A stretch of 64,000 nucleotides of DNA from Piscinibacter sp. XHJ-5. GTDB taxonomy: Bacteria > Pseudomonadota > Gammaproteobacteria > Burkholderiales > Burkholderiaceae_C. Position 1 is the first letter of the stretch, and every line of letters begins with the position of its first letter. The stretch lies in the NCBI RefSeq assembly GCF_029855045.1, contig NZ_CP123228.1, positions 3,100,001 to 3,164,000 of the forward strand, given 5' to 3'. The notes under the pieces were generated by a model. The model was not told the origin of the DNA. It saw only the letters and a program-made list of their open reading frames with translations, and did no database searches. Positions 10,631 through 18,592 of this stretch are shown here, piece after piece. Position numbers and translations under genes: made by a program.

Positions 10631-11137
10631 TCAGGGGCCGGCAGGGAAGGGGATAGGCTCGGGCAGGCGGCTGCGGCCCGCTGGCCAGGCCCACCCGGAG
10701 GCCGGCAGCGCACGCCAGCCGGCGCGATCCGAGGCGGCCAGGGGACGCTCGAGCAGGCGATCCAGCCGCGTCAGCGCCGCGCAAAGATCCATCGGCTTGT
10801 GCCAGACCTCGTCGAATCCGCGGCCCATGAACTCGACGCTGTCCTCGGCGGTCACGGCGACTGCAGGAATGTCGGCCAGGTCCGGTACCCGGCGCAGGCG
10901 GGCGAGCAGCTCGGTGCCGTGGCAATCAGGCAGGCGCAGGTCCAGCAGCAGCAGGTCGGGTCGATGCGCCAGCGCAGCGTGCCAGCCGTCCTCGCCGGTC
11001 GTCGCCACCACCAGCCGCACGTGCGGCCGCCGGCTCAGCAAGGCTTCCATCACGAGCACGTTGACCGGGTGGTCCTCGACGTACAGCACGGTTTGCAAAG
11101 CGCGATCAGACGGCGGCGGGGTGTGAGGCATGGGCAT
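10631..11137 (-). CDS. Single-domain response regulator with C-terminal extension
   Basis: The 168-residue protein is one receiver domain (about residues 15-130) with phospho-acceptor Asp66 in LLLLDLRLPD, the acidic pair in VLYVEDHP and the conserved Lys in HKPMD, followed by a short Pro/Arg/Ala tail with no output domain. Such proteins act in phosphorelays or bind kinases. The ATG at 11137 and another at 11131 are both possible; neither has a strong ribosome site. A good sigma-54-type promoter ends about 21 bases upstream. Confidence 0.82.
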   Translation of the reverse strand: MPMPHTPPPSDRALQTVLYVEDHPVNVLVMEALLSRRPHVRLVVATTGEDGWHAALAHRPDLLLLDLRLPDCHGTELLARLRRVPDLADIPAVAVTAEDSVEFMGRGFDEVWHKPMDLCAALTRLDRLLERPLAASDRAGWRALPASGWAWPAGRSRLPEPIPFPAGP

Positions 11138-11168
11138 TTGATCGGGTAGGGCGTTGAACTGCAGCAAC

Positions 11169-11184
11169 GGCAACCAGCATGCCC
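11169..11184 (-). promoter_or_regulatory. Sigma-54 promoter candidate for the receiver protein
   Basis: Minus strand GGGCATGCTGGTTGCC. The GG-N10-GC spacing is exact and the -12 element TTGC is consensus. The predicted start is 21 bases upstream of the ATG at 11137. Confidence 0.6.
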
Positions 11185-11313
11185 GGGGCGCTCGGGCGGG
11201 CGAGCTTCGTGCACGGCGGCACCCGGATGCGCCAGGGCGGCGTGAAAGTTTTGCTTTCCGCAGTACGGGCTTGCACCACGCCGTACAGTGACCGGGCAAC
11301 TCCGGAGCACGCC

Positions 11314-12690
11314 ATGGCCAAGCGCATCGAAAAGGACTCCATGGGCGACATCGAGGTCGATGCCGACCGCCTGTGGGGCGCGCAGACGCAGCGTTCGCTG
11401 TCGCACTTCAGGATCTCCACCGAGCGCATGCCGCCCGAACTGATCGCCGCGCTGGCGGCCATCAAGCAGGCGGCGGCGCGGGTGAACCGCGAGCTCGGAC
11501 TGCTGGACGAGCCGATCGCCCGGGCCATCGAAGCGGTGGCCGGCGAAGTGCTGCAAGGCAGCTGGGCAGGCGAGTTCCCGCTGTCGGTGTGGCAGACGGG
11601 CTCGGGCACGCAGACCAACATGAACCTCAACGAGGTCCTTGCCAACCTTGCGTCCGAGAAGCTCGGCGGGGGACGCGGCAGCGAGCGCCGGGTGCATCCC
11701 AACGACCACGTCAACCGCGGACAGTCGTCGAACGACGTGTTCCCGACCGCCATGCACGTCGCCGCGGCCGTCGCCGTGGCCCAGCGCCTGCAGCCCGCGC
11801 TGCTGGCGCTGCGCACCGAGCTGGGCGCGAAGGCGCAGGAGTACCGCGACGTGGTGAAGATCGGCCGCACGCACTTGCAGGACGCGACGCCGTTGACGCT
11901 GGGCCAGGAGTTCGGCGGCTACGAAGCGCAGCTCGGCATCGCGATGGAGGCCATCGCCGCCGCGCTCAAGCCGGTGCTGGAGCTCGCGCTGGGCGGGACG
12001 GCGGTCGGCACGGGGCTCAACACGCATCCCGAGTTCGGCGCGCGCGTGGCCGCGCAGCTGGCCGATTCGCTGGGCCTGCCATTCGTGAGCGCGCCCAACA
12101 AGTTCGCCGCGCTGGCCGGCCACGAGCCGCTGGTGATGCTGCACGGCGCGCTGAAGACGGCGGCGACGGCCCTGACCAAGATCGCCAACGACCTGCGATG
12201 GGCCGCGTCGGGCCCGCGAAGCGGACTCGGCGAGCTGTCGCTGCCCGAGAACGAGCCCGGCAGCTCCATCATGCCGGGCAAGGTGAATCCGACGCAGTGC
12301 GAGGCGCTGACGATGCTGTGCTGCCAGGTGATGGGCAACGACGTCGCCGTCACCATGGGCGCGGCGCAGGGGCACTTCGAGCTCAACGTTTACAAGCCGC
12401 TGATCGCGCACAACGTGCTGCAGAGCATCCGACTGCTGGCCGACGGCTGCGAGAGCTTCAACGAGCATTGCGTTCGCGGCCTGCGCGCGAACCGCGAACG
12501 CATCGCACAACTCGTCGCGGGCTCGCTCATGCTGGTGACGGCGCTGGCGCCGCACATCGGCTACGACCGCTCGGCCAAGATCGCGCTGAAGGCCCATGCC
12601 GAAGGGCTGTCGCTGCGCAACGCGGCGGTCGCGATGGGCGTGCCCGCCGACGACTTCGACCGCTGGGTGAGGCCCGAGCAGATGGTCTGA
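11314..12690 (+). CDS. fumC: Class II fumarate hydratase
   Basis: It interconverts fumarate and malate in the TCA cycle as a soluble tetramer without an iron-sulfur cluster. The 458 residues match the family length. The fumarase/aspartase signature [15 protein letters not shown] is present near residue 315, with the upstream substrate-binding segments [35 protein letters not shown] and [16 protein letters not shown]. The start [18 protein letters not shown] fits the family and CCGGAG lies 7 bases upstream. The gene stands alone. Confidence 0.97.
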   Translation: MAKRIEKDSMGDIEVDADRLWGAQTQRSLSHFRISTERMPPELIAALAAIKQAAARVNRELGLLDEPIARAIEAVAGEVLQGSWAGEFPLSVWQTGSGTQTNMNLNEVLANLASEKLGGGRGSERRVHPNDHVNRGQSSNDVFPTAMHVAAAVAVAQRLQPALLALRTELGAKAQEYRDVVKIGRTHLQDATPLTLGQEFGGYEAQLGIAMEAIAAALKPVLELALGGTAVGTGLNTHPEFGARVAAQLADSLGLPFVSAPNKFAALAGHEPLVMLHGALKTAATALTKIANDLRWAASGPRSGLGELSLPENEPGSSIMPGKVNPTQCEALTMLCCQVMGNDVAVTMGAAQGHFELNVYKPLIAHNVLQSIRLLADGCESFNEHCVRGLRANRERIAQLVAGSLMLVTALAPHIGYDRSAKIALKAHAEGLSLRNAAVAMGVPADDFDRWVRPEQMV

Positions 12691-12693
12691 CGC

Positions 12694-12709
12694 GGGCACG
12701 TGCCTTGCC
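12694..12709 (+). promoter_or_regulatory. Sigma-54 promoter candidate
   Basis: GGGCACGTGCCTTGCC, one of the best matches in the window. It sits immediately after the fumC stop codon; the predicted start leaves a 59-base leader for the 79-residue membrane protein at 12779. Confidence 0.7.
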
Positions 12710-12778
12710 GCGGACACCTCACCAACGCCGCGGCTGTTGCCGCGCGCGACCGTTCCGCGTTTGACCCGAGGTGACACG

Positions 12779-13018
12779 ATGGCGATCCGACTCCTTTCCC
12801 TGGCCGTGCTGGCCGTGGCCGCCGGCACGATCTACGCGCTGCGCAAATCGCGCAGCGATTTCTACGAGCCGCACAAGGCCAAGCCGGAGCCCGAGCAGCG
12901 CTGGGAAGGCGAAGGCGGCGCGTTGCCCGCCACCGGCGCCCAGATGGGCCCTGACCCGGCGGTGACGACCGCGGCCGACGAGCAGCGCACCACCGATCCG
13001 GCGCGCAGCGTGTATTGA
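12779..13018 (+). CDS. Small single-membrane-helix protein
   Basis: The 79-residue protein has an N-terminal hydrophobic helix (residues 3-20, LLSLAVLAVAAGTIYAL) followed by a polar, Pro/Glu-rich, probably disordered domain. The helix could be an uncleaved anchor. The ribosome site GAGGTG is 6 bases before the ATG. I do not recognise a family; the sigma-54 element upstream links it to the envelope/stress genes nearby. Confidence 0.7.
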   Translation: MAIRLLSLAVLAVAAGTIYALRKSRSDFYEPHKAKPEPEQRWEGEGGALPATGAQMGPDPAVTTAADEQRTTDPARSVY

Positions 13019-13030
13019 GCGCGGCAGGAA

Positions 13031-13939
13031 TCAGTTCAGCGACGCGAAGCGTCCGCGCTCATCCGAGAAGACGACCTCGACGCGCCGGTTCTGCTGCCGA
13101 CCGGCCTGAGTGTCGTTGCCTGCCACCGGCCGCGCCTCGCCGTGGCCACGTGCCTCGATGCGATCGGGACTGATGCCGCGCGACAGCAGCGCGCTGCGAA
13201 CGGCCTCGGCGCGCGCCACCGACAACGCGAGGTTGCTGTCGTGGCTGCCGACGCTGTCGGTGAAGCCCTCCACCAGGACGCGCCGCTCCGGATAGCTCTT
13301 CAGCACCGCGGCGATCTGGTCGAGCTTGGCATACGCGCCCGGCTTGAGAGAGGCCTGGCCGACGTCGAACAGGACGTCCTGCAGCACCAGCACCATGCCG
13401 TGGTCCGTGGGCTTGGCGGCGAGCGCCTGCAGCTCGCGCTGCAGCCGGTCGGCGCGCTCGGTCTGCGCGGCCGCGGCGGCCTGCGCGTTCTGCGCCTGCG
13501 TCTGCGCGAACTGCGCTTGCGCACGGGCCGAATCGGCCTGCGCCTGGGCGATCTGCGCGCTCTGCTCGGCTTGCTGCGCTTGTCGCGTGCGGACGTCGGC
13601 GCGCAGCCTTTCGCGCTCGGCACCGGCGGTCTCGATGCGTGCGTCCATCGCTCGCTGCGCGGCCAGGTTGAGCGTGAGATGGCCGTGCTGCGCGGCGAGG
13701 TAGGCGAGGTGATTGACATCGGCGTCGCCCCGCTTGTCGCTCCACGCCAGGTCGGCGCGGGCCAGGGCTTCGCGCGCGCGCATCAGCTCGGTCTGGGCGT
13801 AGCGGTTGACCTCGCCGCTGGCGGCGGCCTGCGCGACGATGCGGTGCGCGTCGTCGAGCAGCACGTTGCGGTCGGGAACGCTGGCGCAGGCGGCCAGGGC
13901 GAGCGCCGCGACGGTGGGCAGGAGATGCAATCGATTCAT
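13031..13939 (-). CDS. OmpA-family lipoprotein with DUF4398 domain
   Basis: The 302-residue protein starts with a lipoprotein signal (ALALAACAS; lipidated Cys near residue 18). It continues with a DUF4398 helical region (to about 100), a long Ala/Gln-rich coiled coil (QAQ repeats, about 105-170) and a C-terminal OmpA peptidoglycan-binding domain (VLFDVGQASLKPGAYAKL, then VEGFTDSVGSHDSN and RIEARGHGEARPVAGN). It should tether the outer membrane to peptidoglycan. It lies 14 bases downstream of a second DUF4398 lipoprotein gene and probably shares its sigma-54 promoter. Confidence 0.9.
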   Translation of the reverse strand: MNRLHLLPTVAALALAACASVPDRNVLLDDAHRIVAQAAASGEVNRYAQTELMRAREALARADLAWSDKRGDADVNHLAYLAAQHGHLTLNLAAQRAMDARIETAGAERERLRADVRTRQAQQAEQSAQIAQAQADSARAQAQFAQTQAQNAQAAAAAQTERADRLQRELQALAAKPTDHGMVLVLQDVLFDVGQASLKPGAYAKLDQIAAVLKSYPERRVLVEGFTDSVGSHDSNLALSVARAEAVRSALLSRGISPDRIEARGHGEARPVAGNDTQAGRQQNRRVEVVFSDERGRFASLN

Positions 13940-13953
13940 GGCAGGCTCCGGGT

Positions 13954-14349
13954 TCAGGGCTTGACCGGGCTGGTCGTCACGGTCGCATTGCGATTCATCT
14001 CGTCGCGCAGGGCGGCCAGGGTCGCGTCCATCTCGGCAGCGGCCCGGCGCGACTTCTCGGCAGCGATGCGCGAGCGTGCAACCTGCGCGTCGAGCGCCGA
14101 CTGCTCCGCCAGCCGCCGTGCGGTGGCGTGATCACCGGCCCGCGCAGCCACTTCGGCGCGCGCGAGCTTGTCGCGGGCCAACGCCATGTCGGCGCTTTGC
14201 GCATCGTCGGCGCCGGCGGCGCGTGCCGCCTCGATCGCGCTGCGGCTTTCACCCAGCGATTCGGCCGAAGGCGGGGTGGTGGAACATGCTGCGGCGAGCA
14301 TCAGCGCGGCAAGCGCGGCGACGCGTCGAAGAATCATCGGTGCAGCCAT
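13954..14349 (-). CDS. DUF4398 lipoprotein
   Basis: The 131-residue protein has a lipobox (LMLAAACST, Cys near residue 22) and an all-helical Ala/Arg-rich DUF4398 domain. DUF4398 proteins are often encoded next to OmpA-like partners, exactly as here. It is the first gene of a two-gene operon and is expected to face the periplasm from a lipid anchor. Confidence 0.85.
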   Translation of the reverse strand: MAAPMILRRVAALAALMLAAACSTTPPSAESLGESRSAIEAARAAGADDAQSADMALARDKLARAEVAARAGDHATARRLAEQSALDAQVARSRIAAEKSRRAAAEMDATLAALRDEMNRNATVTTSPVKP

Positions 14350-14387
14350 CGAAACACCTCTTCGAAAAGCCAGGGATGCTTTCGAAC

Positions 14388-14403
14388 GGCAACTGACGTG
14401 CCC
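14388..14403 (-). promoter_or_regulatory. Sigma-54 promoter candidate for the DUF4398-OmpA operon
   Basis: Minus strand GGGCACGTCAGTTGCC. Both the -24 (GGCACG) and -12 (TTGC) elements match consensus with exact spacing. The predicted start is 28 bases before the ATG at 14349. Confidence 0.72.
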
Positions 14404-14449
14404 AGATGTTGAGGCCCGGGGGCCGAGAGTCGCCGACCTCGGCGGCTGC

Positions 14450-14884
14450 TCAAACCTTGCGCGTCGAGCCCGATGAATGCACGTGCGGCGTGTCGAACGA
14501 CTTGTTCCGGTTCGACTCTGTCGCGGCCGACTCGTCCGGATCGGGCGGTGGTGGCCGGCTTCCCTTGCCGGCGGGCGCCTGCGGCTCGCCGAGCACGCCC
14601 GTGCGCAGGTCGCCGGCCTGGTCGCCGTCGGCGCGCGGCCGCGGCGAACCGGGCGAGTAGGGCAGGTTCATGGGATCGCTGGCGCCCGTCTCGTGTTGGC
14701 TTGCCGAGGGATCGTCCGCATCGAGATCGTCGTTGCGCTGCGGCTGGCCGCGGTCGGGCACCCAGTCGCCATAGTCGCTGCCGGAGCGGCTTCGATGTCC
14801 GCCGGGCTGGCCGTGCGTGCCCTTCTTGTCCTCGGCGCCGCCGGGCCGCTGTTCGCTGCCGGGCTTCGATGGATCAGTGCTCAT
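14450..14884 (-). CDS. Disordered hydrophilic protein of unknown function
   Basis: The 144-residue protein (MSTDPSKPGSEQRPGG) is dominated by Gly, Pro, Ser, Asp and Arg, without hydrophobic segments. It looks intrinsically disordered. It lies 12 bases downstream of the 72-residue gene and is the last of a same-strand run that begins with the sensor kinase at 18307. I cannot assign a family. Confidence 0.6.
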   Translation of the reverse strand: MSTDPSKPGSEQRPGGAEDKKGTHGQPGGHRSRSGSDYGDWVPDRGQPQRNDDLDADDPSASQHETGASDPMNLPYSPGSPRPRADGDQAGDLRTGVLGEPQAPAGKGSRPPPPDPDESAATESNRNKSFDTPHVHSSGSTRKV

Positions 14885-14896
14885 CGTGTGATTCCT

Positions 14897-15115
14897 TCAG
14901 CCGTCCGAGAACCGCTCCCGCACGGCCAGCTGGTGTTGACGGCGTCCTTCGTCGGTCAGGCGGTAGGTGTTGCCGTCGCGCACCCACAAACCCTTTTGCA
15001 CGTACTGCTCGATCTGCGGCGCCGGCACGAGCTGCAGGCGTCCCTGGTCGAGAAAGTCCACTGCTTCACTGAATGCGATGCGTTCGGCGGCGCTGTGGAA
15101 GACGGTGTCGCGCAT
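14897..15115 (-). CDS. Small helical protein of unknown function
   Basis: The 72-residue protein (MRDTVFHSAAERIAFSEAV) is predicted to be a soluble alpha/beta or winged-helix-like fold: QLVPAPQIEQYVQKGLWVRDGNTYRLTDEGRRQHQ reads like a wing (strand-turn-strand). GAGGAG is 9 bases upstream of the ATG at 15115. It follows the PAS kinase stop by 16 bases and is probably co-transcribed with it. Its resemblance to the 98-residue protein at 63308 (both end with a strand-turn-helix segment) is weak. Confidence 0.62.
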   Translation of the reverse strand: MRDTVFHSAAERIAFSEAVDFLDQGRLQLVPAPQIEQYVQKGLWVRDGNTYRLTDEGRRQHQLAVRERFSDG

Positions 15116-15131
15116 GCGCGGATCTCCTCGG

Positions 15132-16298
15132 TCATGCATCTCGCACCGGCAGGGAAAGGACGAATTGCGCTCCGTGGCCCGTGCCCTCGCTCGCCGCATG
15201 CACGTCGCCCCCGTGGAGCTCGGCCAGGCGCTTGGCGATCGTGAGGCCCACCCCCAGGCCGCCGCTGGTGCGCGGGGTGGCTCGATTCTCCTGGGCAAAG
15301 GCTTCGAAGACGTGCGGCAGGAAATCCGGAGCGATCCCCTGGCCGCGGTCGACGACGCGCAGTTCCACCGACGGCCCGCGCAGCTCCACGCGCAGGTCGA
15401 CCACGCCCGGTGTCGTCGTGAACTTGGCCGCGTTGGCCAGCAGGTGCTCCAGCGCCTGCGACAGGCGCGCCGCGTCGCCCCAGACCGTGATGGCCTGATC
15501 GGCCCCCTCGATGTGGAGCCGATGGCCGCGCGAATCGAACAGCCCCTGCGTCGCTTCGACCGAACGCTGCACGATCTCGGCCACCGTCACGTTCTCGCAG
15601 TGGAGTTCAGGGCGGGTCTGCGTCACGCGGGTGACGTCGCGCATGTCGGCGATGACGCGCTTGAGCTGGTCGAGCTGGCGTTCGATGATCCGCCGCAGCG
15701 GCGCCACGGCGGGCGTGTCGGACTCCATGCGCTGCATCAGCGCGACGACGTTCGTGATGGGGCCCAGTGGATTGCGCAGGTCGTGCGCCAGCATCGCGAG
15801 GAATTCGTTCTTCTGGCGATCGGCCAGGCGCAGCGCGCGAGCACGTTCGGCCAGGCGCTCCTCGAGTTCCTTGCGCTCGTGGATGTCGACGCAACTGCCG
15901 GTGTAGCCGTGGAAGTCGCCGTCGGCGGACACGCGCGGCACGCCGGTCGCCATGAGCCAGCGGTAGCTGCCGTCGTGCCGGCGAAGACGGAAGTCCATCG
16001 TGAACCGCTCGCGCGCATCGAAGCTGGTGTGATAGATGCCAGCGCAGCGCTCCAGGTCCTCGCTGTGCACCCCGGCCATCCAGCCCGCGCCGTGTTCGCT
16101 CTCGATCGGCCGGCCCGTGTAGTCGAGCCAGGTCTTGTTGAACCACTCGAACTGCTTGTCGGGGCCCACGAGCCAGATCATCACGGGCGCCGAATCGGCC
16201 ACCAGACGGAAGCAGTCCTCGCTCTCGAGCTCGTGCACGGACATCGTTGCAGACGACGGACCGGCCTCGGAAGCGGCGCGCGCGGCGGATGTCTGCAT
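15132..16298 (-). CDS. Cytoplasmic PAS-domain sensor histidine kinase
   Basis: The 388-residue protein has one PAS/PAC sensor (about residues 28-150; FRLVADSAPVMIWLVGPDKQFEWFN), a HisKA domain with His172 in MLAHDLRNPLGP, and a HATPase domain (HLLANAAKFT, DRGQGIAPD, GGLGVGLTIAKRLAELHGG). It has no membrane helix, so it senses a cytoplasmic signal through the PAS fold or through the upstream kinase. The ATG at 16298 has GGGAG at suitable spacing. It lies 65 bases downstream of the CHASE8 hybrid kinase on the same strand. Confidence 0.92.
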   Translation of the reverse strand: MQTSAARAASEAGPSSATMSVHELESEDCFRLVADSAPVMIWLVGPDKQFEWFNKTWLDYTGRPIESEHGAGWMAGVHSEDLERCAGIYHTSFDARERFTMDFRLRRHDGSYRWLMATGVPRVSADGDFHGYTGSCVDIHERKELEERLAERARALRLADRQKNEFLAMLAHDLRNPLGPITNVVALMQRMESDTPAVAPLRRIIERQLDQLKRVIADMRDVTRVTQTRPELHCENVTVAEIVQRSVEATQGLFDSRGHRLHIEGADQAITVWGDAARLSQALEHLLANAAKFTTTPGVVDLRVELRGPSVELRVVDRGQGIAPDFLPHVFEAFAQENRATPRTSGGLGVGLTIAKRLAELHGGDVHAASEGTGHGAQFVLSLPVRDA

Positions 16299-16363
16299 CG
16301 TGGTGTCTCCCGGGTTGCGGCTCGGTGCCAGCGAGGCAAACGGTGTGCCTATCGGCGAGCGCT

Positions 16364-18307
16364 TCAGGGCACGGCGGCAGGTGCGCCGCTGCGCAGCAGC
16401 CGCACGAGGTGCTCCACGTCCGCGGGCTTCACCAGGTGCTCGTCGAAGCCGGCTTGACGTGCACGCTCGCGATCCTTGTCCTGGCCCCAACCGGTGATGG
16501 CGACGATGACCGCGTCGCAGGTCGCGGGCTGCCGCCGCAATCGCTCGGCCACCTCGTAGCCGGTCATGCCCGGCATGCCGATGTCGAGGAAGATGAACTC
16601 GGGCCGCAGCCGTCCTGCCGCCTCGAGTGCAGCGAAGCCGTCGTGCACCACCGTCACCGATTGCCCGAGCGACTCCAGGATGCTGTGCAGGCTGTTCGCG
16701 AAATCGACGTTGTCGTCGGCGATGAGCACGCGTCGCCGCGCGATCGGCGTGCTGAGCGGCGGCGGCTCCGGCAGGCGCGGCGGCGGCAGCTCGCCACGGC
16801 GCAGCCGCACGGTGAACTCGGAGCCGGCGCCCAGGCCGGCGCTGCTCACGCTGATGCTGCCGCCGTGCAGCTCGATCAGCTGGCGCGCCAGCGTGAGGCC
16901 GACGCCCAGCCCCGATTTCGAACGGCGCTCCATCGGCTGGTCCACCTGCACGAACATGTCGAAGATGCTGTCCTGCTGCTCGGGCGCGATGCCGACGCCA
17001 CTGTCGCTGACGCGAACCACCAGCTCGTCGGCCGACTGCTCCAGCTTGATGCCGATGCGTCCGCCGTCCTCGGTGTACTTCGACGCGTTGTTCAGCAGGT
17101 TGGCGAAGACCTGCGCAAGCCGCGTCGCATCGCCGTGCACCAGGACCGGCCCCTCGGGGAGATCCAGCGACAGCAGATGGCGGCGCTCCTGGATGCCGGG
17201 CGAGGCGATCTCCACCGCGCTGTTGATCACCGCAACGAGGTCCACGCGGCTCATGTCGAGCAGCACCTTGCCGGTCGTGATGCGCGAGACGTCGAGCAGG
17301 TCGTCGATGAGTCGCACCATCTGCCGCACCTGCCGCGCCATGATCTCCAGTGCGCGTGCGTGGATCGCAGGGTCCTTACCCGAGCGTCGCAGCAGTTCCA
17401 CCGCGTTGGTGATGGGCGCCAGCGGATTGCGCAACTCGTGCGCCAGGGTCGCCAGGAACTGGTCCTTGGTGCGTGCCGCCGCCCGCAGGGCGTCCTCGGC
17501 CTTGCGGCGCTCTCCCATCTCCACCGAGAGGTGGTTGTTCGACTGCTCGAGCGCCTCGGTGCGCTTGCCGACCTCCTCGAGCATGTTGTTGAATGCATCG
17601 ACGAGCGTGCCCACCTCGTCGTGCGAGGTCTTGGCTGCGCGCAACGAGAAGTCGCGGTGCGTCAGCACGTTGCGCGCGACCTGGGCCACCTCCAGGATGG
17701 GCGCCGTCACGCTGGACTGCAGGCGCGAGGTCACCAGCGCCGCGATCACGAGGCTGGTGAGCATCACCGCGGCCAGGATCAAGAGGTAGTCGACGAGGCG
17801 GCCGACGATGTCGAATTGCGATTGCAGGAACACCGTGCCGATCGCCTGCTGGTTCTCGCTGATGGTGCGCGAGAGCTCGATGCGGCCGTTGTCGATCGTG
17901 ATGCCGGGCCGGCCGGCCGCCGCCGGGACGCCCGAGCCCTCGGCGTCGGGTCGCACGTAGCTCGCGAACAGCCGCCCGTCGGCGTGGTACACGGCGGCGG
18001 CGGTGATGCGCGGCCGCTGCTGGAGCAGGGCCAGGTTCTCCGAGGCAGCCTTCGGATCGTCGAAGCTCAACGCCGGCGCGCTGGCCGAGGCGATGATGCG
18101 CGCCTGCGTGTCGAGGTCGTCGATCCACGACTTCTGGTAGCTGCGCAGTTCGTAGATGAGCAGCGCGGTGGCGCTGAGCATCAGTGCCACCCAGGTGGTG
18201 GTGAGCACGACGATCATCACCTTTCGCCGCAGCGATGTGGCGGCTGCGCGGCTCAAGGCGGCCCTCCAGCGGCCCGGGCGTGCACCCGCCGACGACGCAA
18301 CTGACAT
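16364..18307 (-). CDS. CHASE8-type hybrid histidine kinase
   Basis: The 647-residue membrane sensor has a first helix near residues 32-54, an extracytoplasmic CHASE8-like domain (IIASASAPALSFDDPKAASE, residues 70-150), and a second helix near 155-178. A HAMP linker follows, then HisKA with His290 in TLAHELRNPLAP, a HATPase domain (LLNNASKYTEDGG, DSGVGIAPE, GLGVGLTLARQL) and a receiver with Asp575 in FIFLDIGMPGM. The start MSVASSAG at 18307 has a modest GGGGA site. The sigma-54 element on this strand lies 200 bases upstream, so the mRNA would have a long leader. It heads a run including the PAS kinase. Confidence 0.9.
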   Translation of the reverse strand: MSVASSAGARPGRWRAALSRAAATSLRRKVMIVVLTTTWVALMLSATALLIYELRSYQKSWIDDLDTQARIIASASAPALSFDDPKAASENLALLQQRPRITAAAVYHADGRLFASYVRPDAEGSGVPAAAGRPGITIDNGRIELSRTISENQQAIGTVFLQSQFDIVGRLVDYLLILAAVMLTSLVIAALVTSRLQSSVTAPILEVAQVARNVLTHRDFSLRAAKTSHDEVGTLVDAFNNMLEEVGKRTEALEQSNNHLSVEMGERRKAEDALRAAARTKDQFLATLAHELRNPLAPITNAVELLRRSGKDPAIHARALEIMARQVRQMVRLIDDLLDVSRITTGKVLLDMSRVDLVAVINSAVEIASPGIQERRHLLSLDLPEGPVLVHGDATRLAQVFANLLNNASKYTEDGGRIGIKLEQSADELVVRVSDSGVGIAPEQQDSIFDMFVQVDQPMERRSKSGLGVGLTLARQLIELHGGSISVSSAGLGAGSEFTVRLRRGELPPPRLPEPPPLSTPIARRRVLIADDNVDFANSLHSILESLGQSVTVVHDGFAALEAAGRLRPEFIFLDIGMPGMTGYEVAERLRRQPATCDAVIVAITGWGQDKDRERARQAGFDEHLVKPADVEHLVRLLRSGAPAAVP

Positions 18308-18526
18308 GCTGGCGTCCCCATGGACATCCCGACTCGACGACGAAGGTGGATACGACAACGGGGACGCTGTGCCGCGCCCTGCGCGAGGAGTCTATCGCCG
18401 CCGCAGGCGCGTGTCCCCACGCGAACGCGGTGGTGGCGGTCGCTGTAGTTCTTACACACGGTCTTCCATGGCGGCGAAGGCGCGCGTTCGTGTCGACGGG
18501 GAGGGCAGCGCGCGCTGCGCCGGATT

Positions 18527-18542
18527 TGCAAGGCCCGTGCCG
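18527..18542 (-). promoter_or_regulatory. Sigma-54 promoter candidate for the sensor-kinase run
   Basis: Minus strand CGGCACGGGCCTTGCA, which matches the sigma-54 consensus at every informative base except the first. It lies back to back with the + strand site at 18546, three bases apart. The predicted leader to the kinase ATG is about 209 bases. Confidence 0.65.
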
Positions 18543-18545
18543 CAA

Positions 18546-18561
18546 GGGCACAGCGTTTGCC
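18546..18561 (+). promoter_or_regulatory. Sigma-54 promoter candidate for the AsmA-like gene
   Basis: GGGCACAGCGTTTGCC, with GGCAC and TTGC at exact spacing. The predicted start is 21 bases before the AsmA-like ATG at 18593. Confidence 0.7.
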
Positions 18562-18592
18562 GCGCGGATGGAGCAGCTCCAGGAGTTTCATC

